Assembly: GCF_029813115.1 (NCBI RefSeq)
Contig: NZ_JAPZDS010000003.1
Location: 186,001 to 250,000, forward strand
Origin: Aureimonas sp. SK2
Lineage (GTDB): Bacteria > Pseudomonadota > Alphaproteobacteria > Rhizobiales > Rhizobiaceae
DNA: 64,000 bases
Direction: 5' to 3'
Shown here: in pieces, positions 40,101 to 47,929 of the stretch
Position numbering within the stretch: the stretch's first letter is position 1
How the letters are laid out: each line of letters starts with the position of its first letter
The notes under the pieces: model-generated
What the model saw: the letters and a program-made list of their open reading frames with translations, nothing else
Databases searched by the model: none
What the model was told of the DNA's origin: nothing
Translations under genes and position numbers: made by a program

Positions 40101-43100
40101 GGGCCTCGACGGCCGTGGTGCCAGCCTGCGCGACGCCGTGGAGAACGCCCGCAGCGCCATTCTCGATGGGCTGGACGAGCGCGTCCTGTCGATGCGCCAG
40201 ATGGTGGACGCGTCCGAAAGCTCGCTGATCGCCGATCTCGACGAGCGCACCGGCCGCATCGCCGCCACGCTGGAAACCGGCAACGCCGCCATCCTCTCGA
40301 CGCTGGAATCGCGCATCGTCGCCCTGCGCGAGGCGCTGGTGGAATCCGACGGTCTCCTCGCGACGGCGATGGACGAGCGCCGCGACAACCTCACCTCCGC
40401 GATCGAGGACGTGGCCGGCTCGCTGGCCGCGACGCTCGGCGACCGCGCCGACGACGTGCGCCGTTCGCTGGAGCTTAGCGCCACCAACGTGACCAACGCG
40501 CTGGAAGCCAAGCGCGAGGAAATCTCCGCGGCTCTGGCCGCCGGCACGGTGAGCCTGGCTGCCGCCGTGGACGAGCGGACGGGCGTGATCTCCGAGAGCC
40601 TTCAGCGCGGTCTCGACAACGTGGAGCGCACGCTTTCGGGCCGCACCACCAAGATCGCCGAAACGCTGCGCGAGGCGATCGTCTCAGCTTCGACGATCAT
40701 GGGCCAGGAAGCCGACCGCGCCCGCGCGGGTCTGGAGAACGAAACACAGAAGATCGCCATCATCATCGGCGAGCTCGGCTCGACGTTCCGCACCTCGTCC
40801 GCCGCCGCGCAGGCGGAGTTCGTGGCCGAGGCCGAGCGCTTCGAGGAGCGCATCCGCGCCGTCACCGTGTCGGTGCAGGAGACCGCCGAGGCGGCCCGCA
40901 ACCAGCTGACCGGCGAGAGCGCGCAGATCGCCGAGGGCATCGCCGCGTCCGCCGAGACGATCCGCCGGATCGGCGAGGAGGCGCAGCAGCGCTTCGCCGC
41001 CGAGGCCCAGTCGCTCGGCCGCCAGGTCGAGGACGTCGCCGGCCGCATGCGGTCCGACGCGGAGGAGCTGCGCGAGGCCCTGGCTCTCGAAGGCGACGCG
41101 TTCACCACCCAGATCGGCGGCGCCTCGCTCGCCATGCGCTCGGAAGCCGAGGCGGCGCGCGAGCGCCTGGCGGAAGTGGCGGGCGAGTTCGCCGGCGGCC
41201 TGGAGGCTATGGCCGAGCGTCTGCGCGATGACGCGGAGACGGCGCGCCGGATCGTCGAAATGCAGGCTACCGCACTGTCCGGCGACATCGAGAGCGCTTC
41301 CGAGCGCCTGCGGGTGATCGGCGACAAGACCCGCGAGCAGTTCGCGGCCGACGCCACGCAGATTCGCGAGGAAGTCGCGGCCGCGGCCGTGGAAGTGCGC
41401 GACCGTTCGGATGTCCTGCGCCGCGAAGTCGCGGAGCAGACCGCCGCCATCGGCACGCAGTTCAGCGAGGCCAGCGCCCGCCTTCGCGAGACCGGCGAGC
41501 TGTCGCGCCGGACTCTTCTGGAGGACGCCGGCCGCATCACGGCAGAAGTGGGCCGGGTCGCCGAGGCGATGCGCGGCGAGACCGATCGCGTCCGCCACCA
41601 GATCGGCGAGACGGTCGGCCAGCTCGTGTCCGAACTGCAGGGCGCGACGGACCGCCTGGAGGCCAGCTCGGGCGACGTGCGCGAGCGGATGTCGAACGAC
41701 GCGGCGCGCCTCGTCGGCGAGATCGATGCCGTCGCGATGTCGATGAACGAGCAGGCGGAGGCCGCGCGCCAGCGCTTCCTGCAGGATGCGGAGGGCTTTG
41801 CCGAGCGCGTTCGCGGCACCGCGACGATCATCCAGGACGAGACCGGCCGCAGCGTCTCGCTGCTCGGCGAGCGGGCCGATGGGTTCGTCGTGGAACTCTC
41901 CGCCCTCGCCGACCGCCTCACCTCTCTGCTCGGCAGCACGTCGGTCGGCCTCAACGACAGCCTGACCCGCTCGGTGGTCGAGCTGCGCGACGAGATCAAC
42001 GGTACCTCGGAGCGCATCCGCGGCGAGATCGTCTCCGTGGCCGGAAGCATCCGCGACGAGACGGCGGCGGTTTCGGGCCAGATCCTGCGCGAGGCCGAAG
42101 AAGCCCGGGCGGCGCTGGCCGGCGAAGGCTCGCAGCTCGTCCACGGCCTGTCGGCCGCGGCCACCGCCTTGCGTGTCGAGGCGGAGCGGGCTCGCGAGCA
42201 GATGTCCGAGGTCAGCGCCGGCTTCACCGCCGACATCGCCGACCGCGTCTCCACCTCCGAGCGCGATCTCGCGACCAGCGCCGATCGCGTGGGCGAACTG
42301 ATGGCCGACCGGGCGCGGTCGCTGTCGCAGCTTCTCTCCGAGCGCAATTCGGAGCTGGCCAACCTCATCGAGACCCGCACACGCCCGATCGTCGAGCGCC
42401 TGTCGGAGACCGGATCGGCTGCCGTGCACGCGCTGGAAGGAACGTCCGAGCAGGTGGCCGAGCGTCTGCGGGCCGAGAACGCGGCGATCGTCTCGGCCTT
42501 CATGCAGCGCACGCAGGAGACCGTCGAGCGGCTCGCACGCTCCGCCGGCGACCTCGTCTCGGCTCTCGACGAGCGATCCGACGACGCGGTGAACCGCGTT
42601 GCGGACGCAAAGGGCCGCCTCGGCCAGGAGATCACCGGTCTCCTCGACCGGCTCGACAACAGCAACGAAACCCTGCGCACGATGCTGGACGACGCCAGCG
42701 GTTCGATCGGCCGCGTTGAGACCTCGCTGGTCGATACGCGCGAGCGTTTCCGCACCGAGGCCATGCGGGTCGAGGACGAAATCTCGTCGTCGTCCGAGCG
42801 GCTGGAGCAGTCGATCGCCCGCATGGACGGCGTCGCGTCGAGCGCGTTCCTGCAGATCGGCGGCCTGACCGACAAGTTCGCCGACCACGGCCGCCTTCTG
42901 TCGGAAGCCGCGCGCCTGCTCGACGAGACGCAGACCAACCTCCAGGCGACCCTGGACGAACGTCACGAGGGCCTGACGCTTCTGGCCGGCACGCTGGCCG
43001 AACGCTCGCAGGACATCTCGACCATGCTTTCCTCCTTCGAGGGCGTGGTGGAGCGGCTGTTCTCGCAGGCCGAGGCCCGTGCGAAGGCCGTGGCCGGCGC

Positions 43101-44199
43101 GGTCTCCGGCGAACTCGGCGCCAGCCTCGGCGAGGCCGAGCAGCAGCTGGAGGAGACCGAGCGCCGGTCGCAGGCCGCCGCCGCCGAGATCCGCGAGGCG
43201 CTGCGCCTCGTGGTCGAGGAAGCGTCGGAGAAGTTCGCGACGGCCACGGGCGAAATGCGCCGCGCGGCCGGCGACATGCGCCGCGAGCTGGAGACCGCCC
43301 GCACGGAAATCCGCCGCGGCGTGTTCGAGCTGCCGGAAGAGACCCGCGAGAGCACGAAGGCCATGCGCCGTGCGGTGACCGACCAGATCCGCGCCCTTCG
43401 CGAGCTGAGCGACATCGTCTCGACCTCGGGTCGCGCGATGGACGTTCGTCGGCCGGTGGCAGACACCCGCGCCGCTCGCCCGGCCGCGCCTCAGGCCTCG
43501 GAGCGTCCGGCCGCTTCTGCGGAGGCGGAACGTCGTCCCGCACCGCTGGTCGGCGGCAATCTCGCCTTCGACCAGCGCGGCAACGCGGACGCCGCCCGGA
43601 TGATCACCTCGCAGCCGATCCAGCCCGCCGCCCCGGCGCAGCCGCAGCGCACCGGCGAGTTCTCGCCGCTGCGTCCGGCGGCACCCCCGGCCCGTCCGGC
43701 CGCGCCGGCAGCCGCTCCGACCGAGGTCGAAGGCGAAGGAGGCTGGGTGTCCGACCTTCTGCGTCGCGCCTCGCAGGACGACGCCGACGAGACGAGCGCC
43801 GCACCGGTCGCCCCGGCGCCGGCCCAGGCCGCCCGTCCCGAGCGCAGCTCCGCCCATGTGGTCGACTCGCTGAATTCGCTGTCGGTGGATATCGCCCGCG
43901 CGATCGACCACAACGTCTCCGTCGAGCTGTGGGACCGCTACCGCAACGGCGAGCGCAACGTCTTCACCCGGCGCCTGTACACGATGAAGGGCCAGCAGAC
44001 GTTCGACGAGATCCGCCGCAAGTACCAGCGAGACGCGGACTTCCGCCATGCGGTGGATCGCTACATCGCGGACTTCGAGTCGCTCCTGCAGGACGCCTCG
44101 CGCCGCGACCCGGACAACACCCGCTCGAAGTCGTATCTGACCTCCGACACGGGCAAGGTCTACACGATGCTGGCCCACGCCTCCGGTCGCTTCGACTGA
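37180..44199 (+). CDS. Giant membrane-anchored polar growth protein, GPR/RgsE-like
   Basis: Encodes 2339 residues. The acidic Pro/Ala-rich N-terminus (1-200) is followed by two membrane helices (about 205-232 and 238-262), then some 1800 residues of amphipathic helix with 'LDERT'-type repeats. From L789 to L1152 the repeats keep an exact 11-residue register (33 units). A conserved C-terminal domain (about 2225-2339) ends in TMLAHASGRFD. Size and architecture match the growth pole ring protein GPR of Agrobacterium and RgsE of Sinorhizobium, which organise unipolar growth. The start at MSKIKTAEQLS has GGCGGA upstream. Confidence 0.85.
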   Translation: MSKIKTAEQLSDEAVNELEAALQGTDFDGSETGVSGEVQGHVEAETLQPSEMNIDFALDEFDRSVAEATSALREEAAAEPVAAPSPLASPEELPPEPEFQLAEEELIASLSEADRIDAPMPAESAPAAVPPVAEAIAAGRASAAASDARSAAQEAPPLRREAPAAPEPARPSRTRDFKSTVANDEQRSAAVMADALLTRRSSRRTLVIGGVVAAGWAILAGAASFAFLGSGASPAPAGLTLVLAASAVVLPALLILAFAVMVRRSQDLRLMSRSLAEVALRLAEPENIASEKVTSVGNAIRREVSALGEGVERALSRMGELEGIVHSEVSSLERAYADNEVKIRSLVTDLSNEREAMLSHAERLRSSVVGSHDRLIGDVDTASTRIIRQVEEATHRFHSLLDERGESLSRAYEERSQALTAMFDSRSREIETALGGSSASVIQQIGETAEATTQRLAQTGEELARSLRAQAEELQARSDELIQRVSAIGDQAGERLRESNETVLRTLNERTESLATGSEMFDRRLAETLDERSARMLAENESLLLSLTGGLDQKLAHLASETERLLRNLDEAFDRRIQTATALLGARNEDVLGRFDERLAQLEGALSGKGAQLVQTIEGQAMAIDRTADRFAVSLSETTGAFSRTVAERTEEMRGAIESGRGELAAAAESARQGIDASFASHSEHVRSSFDAQIGSLGAVLSDRAADIDTSLAFAQQTLLAQFEERGTALTQTIEENVARMEQIIGSAEGRLVSGVDTRADRLEAALAEADRNADERFASRLERMNAMLAERGSAIEVALDQRTQVLSSEFETRLQAIDAMLEQRTQRFVSEFDERNETLTVGLSDRLAASEAFMRSSGESLSRSLELYTSRVSDEVIGRLEAALMTGDDRRQEFLASLETRTAGIEASFEQSVERVVAELAARVRDLSAAVDNSHTGLTATLDERTTRFARDIDQNAGTVLSAVENALSLLIQGLDGRGASLRDAVENARSAILDGLDERVLSMRQMVDASESSLIADLDERTGRIAATLETGNAAILSTLESRIVALREALVESDGLLATAMDERRDNLTSAIEDVAGSLAATLGDRADDVRRSLELSATNVTNALEAKREEISAALAAGTVSLAAAVDERTGVISESLQRGLDNVERTLSGRTTKIAETLREAIVSASTIMGQEADRARAGLENETQKIAIIIGELGSTFRTSSAAAQAEFVAEAERFEERIRAVTVSVQETAEAARNQLTGESAQIAEGIAASAETIRRIGEEAQQRFAAEAQSLGRQVEDVAGRMRSDAEELREALALEGDAFTTQIGGASLAMRSEAEAARERLAEVAGEFAGGLEAMAERLRDDAETARRIVEMQATALSGDIESASERLRVIGDKTREQFAADATQIREEVAAAAVEVRDRSDVLRREVAEQTAAIGTQFSEASARLRETGELSRRTLLEDAGRITAEVGRVAEAMRGETDRVRHQIGETVGQLVSELQGATDRLEASSGDVRERMSNDAARLVGEIDAVAMSMNEQAEAARQRFLQDAEGFAERVRGTATIIQDETGRSVSLLGERADGFVVELSALADRLTSLLGSTSVGLNDSLTRSVVELRDEINGTSERIRGEIVSVAGSIRDETAAVSGQILREAEEARAALAGEGSQLVHGLSAAATALRVEAERAREQMSEVSAGFTADIADRVSTSERDLATSADRVGELMADRARSLSQLLSERNSELANLIETRTRPIVERLSETGSAAVHALEGTSEQVAERLRAENAAIVSAFMQRTQETVERLARSAGDLVSALDERSDDAVNRVADAKGRLGQEITGLLDRLDNSNETLRTMLDDASGSIGRVETSLVDTRERFRTEAMRVEDEISSSSERLEQSIARMDGVASSAFLQIGGLTDKFADHGRLLSEAARLLDETQTNLQATLDERHEGLTLLAGTLAERSQDISTMLSSFEGVVERLFSQAEARAKAVAGAVSGELGASLGEAEQQLEETERRSQAAAAEIREALRLVVEEASEKFATATGEMRRAAGDMRRELETARTEIRRGVFELPEETRESTKAMRRAVTDQIRALRELSDIVSTSGRAMDVRRPVADTRAARPAAPQASERPAASAEAERRPAPLVGGNLAFDQRGNADAARMITSQPIQPAAPAQPQRTGEFSPLRPAAPPARPAAPAAAPTEVEGEGGWVSDLLRRASQDDADETSAAPVAPAPAQAARPERSSAHVVDSLNSLSVDIARAIDHNVSVELWDRYRNGERNVFTRRLYTMKGQQTFDEIRRKYQRDADFRHAVDRYIADFESLLQDASRRDPDNTRSKSYLTSDTGKVYTMLAHASGRFD

Positions 44200-44221
44200 G
44201 GCGAGCACCGACGACATGCAT

Positions 44222-44253
44222 AAGGACGGGGCCGCGAGGCTCCGCCCTTTTCG
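44222..44253 (+). terminator. Terminator T1, copy A, for the giant gene
   Basis: A 12-position stem (44222-44233 with 44238-44249) with one A-C mismatch and one G-T wobble, a GCGA tetraloop (GNRA type) and a TTTTCGTTT tail. It lies 22 bases past the stop codon. Confidence 0.8.
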
Positions 44254-44360
44254 TTTGGGCCCGCGATTCAAGCCGGGCTTCGGCTGGTCACGCCTCGTTC
44301 AAGTCGCAGCAACCCTCGCGGCCGGGCGGAACGAACCACTCGACGCTGGAGGCCGGGCAC

Positions 44361-44384
44361 GAAAAAGCCCGCCGAAGCGGGCTT
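44361..44384 (-). terminator. Terminator T2, copy A, facing the minus strand
   Basis: An 8-bp perfect stem (44365-44372 with 44377-44384), CGAA loop; the minus-strand RNA ends in TTTTTC. Second terminator met by transcripts from the MCE operon. Confidence 0.75.
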
Positions 44385-44419
44385 ACCGTCAGGTCGAGAG
44401 GGGGCATGAGGCGAGTCCG

Positions 44420-44479
44420 ACCTCCGACACGGGCAAGGTCTACACGATGCTGACCCACGCCTCCGGACGCTTCGACTGA
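44420..44479 (+). pseudogene. Duplicated C-terminal fragment of the giant gene
   Basis: Twenty codons including the stop (TSDTGKVYTMLTHASGRFD) repeat the end of the giant protein with one amino-acid change (A to T) and one silent change. It has no start or promoter and should not make a protein. An 87-codon ORF at 44216-44479 reads into it by chance. Confidence 0.85.
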
Positions 44480-44501
44480 GGCAGGCGCCGACAAAATGCA
44501 C

Positions 44502-44533
44502 AAGGGCGGAGCCGCAAGGCTCCACCCTTCTCG
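44502..44533 (+). terminator. Terminator T1, copy B
   Basis: The duplicated hairpin (44502-44513 with 44518-44529) has a GCAA tetraloop. Substitutions repaired the mismatch and the wobble of copy A but made a new C-A mismatch one pair inward, so the stem is kept. Confidence 0.7.
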
Positions 44534-44640
44534 TTTGGGGTAGCGATCGGCGCCGGACTTAGGCCGGTCACACCTCGTTCGGGCCGCCGCAACCCTGGCG
44601 GCAGGGGAGAACGAACCACGCGGCGCTGGAGGCTCGGCAC

Positions 44641-44665
44641 GAAAAAGCCCGCCGAAGCGGGCTTT
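44641..44665 (-). terminator. Terminator T2, copy B, directly after the MCE operon
   Basis: A 9-bp stem (44644-44652 with 44657-44665), CGAA loop, with a T5 tract on the minus strand. It is about 30 bases beyond the lipoprotein stop, hence the primary terminator of that operon. Confidence 0.85.
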
Positions 44666-44693
44666 CCATCAGGGCGAAAGGGGCATGAAGCGG

Positions 44694-45290
44694 TCAGATC
44701 AGGCGGATCATCCAGGCGACGATCTCGTCGGCCACCTGCCCGAAGGCGGCGTCCAGCGACGTGACGTAGCCCGAGGGTTCGCCGTTCGCCACCGGCACGG
44801 CGGCCTGGAAGACGCGCGAGCCGCGAACCACGCCGGTGCGGTCGTTCAGAGCCTTGACTGAAATCTCGACGACGGCGGTGGCGCCCGGCTGGAAGGCGAT
44901 CTCGAAGCGACGAAGCTCGGTGACGACCTGATAGTCGATCGCCAGCCCCTGCCCCGGCACGCCCGCGGCGCCGATGCGCCCGGTGTTCTGGAAGGCCTGG
45001 AGCAAGCGGAGCTGGACGAGGCGCGGAAGACGGTCGCTCCACTGGCTGTTCGCCAGGTTCTCGATCGTCTGTGGGGTGGGCTTCACGACGATACGCTGGC
45101 TGTCGAGCGCCTGCGTGGCCGTCGGCTCCGGCAGGAGGATCTGCGAGCGCGTCGACGCGGCGCCCACGGAAACGGGCTCGGGGGGCGACAGCTCGAACGT
45201 GGCGGGCGGTGTCTTCAGCGTGGAGCAGGACGACAGCGCCACGGCTGCGACCACCAGTCCGGACCATCTTGCCGCAGCGTTTCGTGCCAT
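44694..45290 (-). CDS. ABC-type transport auxiliary lipoprotein (PqiC-like)
   Basis: Encodes 198 residues. The signal ends with the lipobox LSSC (cysteine near residue 21), so it is a lipoprotein. The rest (QILLPEPTATQALDSQRIVV, NSQWSDRLPRLVQLRLLQAFQNTGRIG) matches the ABC auxiliary component family that accompanies MCE systems, located at the outer membrane. Last gene of the four-gene operon. The start at MARNAAARW follows the signal-peptide structure. Confidence 0.88.
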   Translation of the reverse strand: MARNAAARWSGLVVAAVALSSCSTLKTPPATFELSPPEPVSVGAASTRSQILLPEPTATQALDSQRIVVKPTPQTIENLANSQWSDRLPRLVQLRLLQAFQNTGRIGAAGVPGQGLAIDYQVVTELRRFEIAFQPGATAVVEISVKALNDRTGVVRGSRVFQAAVPVANGEPSGYVTSLDAAFGQVADEIVAWMIRLI

Positions 45291-45356
45291 CTCGATCCTC
45301 GACGCATGTACTGGGTGGAAGGCCCAAGCTGGCGCGCTTCCTCCGGGTTTCAAAGG

Positions 45357-45385
45357 CGCGAACCGCCGCGTGCGGGCGGTTCGCG
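45357..45385. terminator. Hairpin between the MCE gene and the lipoprotein gene
   Basis: An 11-bp perfect stem (45357-45367 with 45375-45385) with a 7-base loop and no T run. It could stabilise or attenuate the operon mRNA. Confidence 0.45.
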
Positions 45386-45431
45386 AAGCACTGTTGCCGC
45401 CCCGCCACCGGCGGCGGGCACGGGCCTCCGG

Positions 45432-47099
45432 CTAGCGCCGAACGCGGCCGTCGAACTGCCGGACCTGACCGCCTCCATCGCCGCCGAAGATGACTCGGTT
45501 CGGATTGTTGGCGAGATCGATGATCGCCCTCTCGATCCGCGAAACGGCCTGCGTGGTCTCGCGGATCAGGTTGCGGGCGTCCTGCAGGCCCTGGCCCGTG
45601 AAGTTCTGCAGGTTGGCGGAGATCGGGCCGACCGAGCGCTGGATGGTCTCGGCGGTCTGGCGAATGCTCTGGAGCGTCGCGCGCGCCTCGGCCGTGAGAC
45701 CCTGCCCGTCCGGGCTGTTGACGAGGCCGTTGACCGAGTTGATCAACGTCTGGACCTGATTGGACGCCACCTTCAGCGCCGCGCTCGTGTCTTCGACATT
45801 GGTGATGATGTCGTTGATGTCCTGCCGGCGCGAGTTGATGTTGTCGGCGACGTCGCGAACGCTGTCGGCGGCGGCGGCAATGTTGTTGGTCGCCGAGGAC
45901 ACGTCGTTGACGGCCTGGTTGATGGTCGAGGCGCTGACGGCGGCGAGCAGCGTGTCGATGCGGGCACGGGTTCCGTTCAGCCCTTCCAGCGCGCCGTTCA
46001 GCGTCTGGAGCATCGTGTCGGCGCCGGCCACGACCGAACCGACGCGGCCCGACTGGGCGTTCAGCGCGCCGGTGAAGCCGCTGACGCTGTCGATGGTGGA
46101 GCGCACCTGATCCGGGTTCACGGCAGCGGTGATCTGCGACACGTCGGCGAGCGTCGAATCGAGGCGCGTCGCCACGCTCGATGCGGTTTCGGAGATCGGG
46201 CCGAGCCGCTGGAGGAAGGCTTGGACGCTCGGCAGGTTCTGGCTGATCGTATCGCCGACCGAGCCGAAGCCGGAGACTGCCGTCGATACGGACTCGATCG
46301 CCCGCGTGACGTTGTCGGTCTGTCCGCGTAGCGCCTGCGTGATGGCCGAGACGTTCTGGATCGACTGGTTGACCGCCGCAACGTCGAGCGTGCCGATGAA
46401 GTCGCTGGCGCGGCTCATCAGCGCGGGAAGCTGGAGCGCGACATTGTTGGCACTGCGCGAGAGGTCGGCGAGGCTGGCCAGGAAGTCGTCGATCTGGTCG
46501 GCGTTGGCGGCGAGGCTGTCGGTGAAGGTGCGCACGTTGGTCGATGTCTGCGCCACGTTGTCGGCCGTGGTGCGGACGGCCGGGCCAACGGCCTGTACGA
46601 GCTGCTCGAACTCGCCGAGAATGTTGTTGGCACGGTCGGCGATGTCCTTCGCCGTCGCCAGAATGTCGGTCACGTCGGACGGGTTGGCGGTGATCACGGG
46701 CGTCGCGCCCTGCTCCAGCGCCGACTGGATGATCCTGCGATCGTTGACGTTGCCGCCGGTCAGCCCGATGAATCCGATACCCGTGAGGCCCTGAAAGCCG
46801 ATCGTGGCCGTGGTCGAAGTGGTGATCGGCGTCTCGCGGTCGACCTGCGTCGTGGCGATCACGACGCGCGGGTTGTTCGGGTCGATGCGCAGGTTCGTCA
46901 CGGTACCGACCGCCAGGCCGTTGAACAGGACCTGGCTGCCCTGGCTGAGGCCGGAGACGGACCCTTCGATGCGCACGAGAAGCGTGACGCGGGAATCGCG
47001 GTCGGAAACGTTCGCCGACCAGTAGACGAAGCCGAAGCTTGCCAGGAGCACCACGACGGTGAAGACACCGACGAGGATGTAGTTGGCTCTGGTTTCCAT
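45432..47099 (-). CDS. MCE-domain lipid transport protein (MlaD-like)
   Basis: Encodes 555 residues. One N-terminal membrane helix (YILVGVFTVVVLLASFGFVYW) anchors it in the inner membrane. The MCE domain follows (VTLLVRIEGSVSGLSQGSQVLFNGLAVGTV). The remaining 400 residues are helical, rich in Asn, Asp, Ser, Thr and Ala (for example DNVAQTSTNVRTFTDSLAANADQIDDF), long enough to bridge part of the periplasm. The ATG overlaps the ATPase stop (TGATG). Confidence 0.92.
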   Translation of the reverse strand: METRANYILVGVFTVVVLLASFGFVYWSANVSDRDSRVTLLVRIEGSVSGLSQGSQVLFNGLAVGTVTNLRIDPNNPRVVIATTQVDRETPITTSTTATIGFQGLTGIGFIGLTGGNVNDRRIIQSALEQGATPVITANPSDVTDILATAKDIADRANNILGEFEQLVQAVGPAVRTTADNVAQTSTNVRTFTDSLAANADQIDDFLASLADLSRSANNVALQLPALMSRASDFIGTLDVAAVNQSIQNVSAITQALRGQTDNVTRAIESVSTAVSGFGSVGDTISQNLPSVQAFLQRLGPISETASSVATRLDSTLADVSQITAAVNPDQVRSTIDSVSGFTGALNAQSGRVGSVVAGADTMLQTLNGALEGLNGTRARIDTLLAAVSASTINQAVNDVSSATNNIAAAADSVRDVADNINSRRQDINDIITNVEDTSAALKVASNQVQTLINSVNGLVNSPDGQGLTAEARATLQSIRQTAETIQRSVGPISANLQNFTGQGLQDARNLIRETTQAVSRIERAIIDLANNPNRVIFGGDGGGQVRQFDGRVRR

Positions 47100-47929
47100 C
47101 ACTCGTTCCCGCTGAAATACGGATTCTCGTCCTTGGGCACGACGGTGCGCGCCCGCTTGCCGTGGAAGTACGAGCGAACCCAGTCGTCGTCGAAATCCAG
47201 CATGGTCTGGAGCGGCCCTTCCACGAGGACCTTCTTCTTGCCGAGCACGGCGATCCGGTCGCAGGCCATGAAGAGGCTGTCGAGGTCGTGGGTCACCATG
47301 TAGACGGTCAGGCCCAGCGTGTCGCGCAGCGTCATGATCAGCTCGTCGAAGTCGGCCGCGCCGATCGGGTCGAGGCCGGACGTCGGCTCGTCGAGGAAGA
47401 CGATGTCGGGGTCGAGCGCCAGGGCGCGGGCCAGAGCCGCGCGCTTGATCATGCCGCCCGACAGTTCGGACGGATACTTGTCGGCCGCATCGGCCGCGAG
47501 GCCGACGAGGTCGATCTTCAGCCGCGCCATCTCGTCCATGAGCTTGGGCGAGACGTCGAGATACTCGCGCATCGGCACCTGGATGTTCTCGAGCACCGTG
47601 AGTGAGGAGAACAGTGCGCCCTGCTGAAACAAGACTCCCCAGCGCTGCTCGACGCTGAGCCGGGCGGCCTCGTCGGCGCGCTCGTAGTCGACGCCGAACA
47701 CCTCGATCGTGCCGCCCTGCTTGGCGTTCAGCCCCAGGATCGTGCGCAGAAGCACGGACTTGCCGGTGCCCGACGCGCCGACGAAACCGAGGATCTCGCC
47801 GCGGCGCACGTCGAGCGAGAGGCCGTCCAGGATCGTCTTCGAGCCGAAGCGCACGGTCACGTCCGTGGCGCGGATGATGACGTCGTCGTCCTTCGGGCGG
47901 GCTTGGGTGTCAGTATCCGATGGCGGCAT
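47099..47929 (-). CDS. ABC transporter ATPase of the MCE system (MlaF-like)
   Basis: Encodes 276 residues. Walker A is GASGTGKSV, the signature LSGGMIKRAALARALAL, Walker B IVFLDEPTSGLDP. The pattern 'GGMIKRAALARA' is typical of MlaF/Mkl ATPases. It energises lipid movement through the MCE protein. Starts at 47950 or 47929 both overlap the permease gene; 47929 is used. Confidence 0.93.
   Translation of the reverse strand: MPPSDTDTQARPKDDDVIIRATDVTVRFGSKTILDGLSLDVRRGEILGFVGASGTGKSVLLRTILGLNAKQGGTIEVFGVDYERADEAARLSVEQRWGVLFQQGALFSSLTVLENIQVPMREYLDVSPKLMDEMARLKIDLVGLAADAADKYPSELSGGMIKRAALARALALDPDIVFLDEPTSGLDPIGAADFDELIMTLRDTLGLTVYMVTHDLDSLFMACDRIAVLGKKKVLVEGPLQTMLDFDDDWVRSYFHGKRARTVVPKDENPYFSGNE

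Larger units (their letters stand above)
44139..44699. repeat. 280-bp tandem duplication of the giant gene's 3' end and its terminators
   Basis: Unit A starts at 44139/44140 inside the gene and unit B at 44419/44420, exactly 280 bases later; markers in each (coding tail, both terminators) are offset by 280 with no net indel. Unit B runs to about 44695 at the lipoprotein stop codon. The 60-base coding tail differs at two positions; the non-coding part has diverged more. Confidence 0.9.

Noticed and set aside
39544-40690. Regular 33- and 66-base periodicity, checked as a possible CRISPR or satellite
   Set aside because: The period follows 11- and 22-residue protein repeats and the DNA units are diverged; no identical direct repeats with spacers.
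44216-44479. 87-codon ORF in the duplicated region
   Set aside because: It begins in the first terminator region and ends in the copied gene tail; no ribosome binding site, and explained by the duplication.
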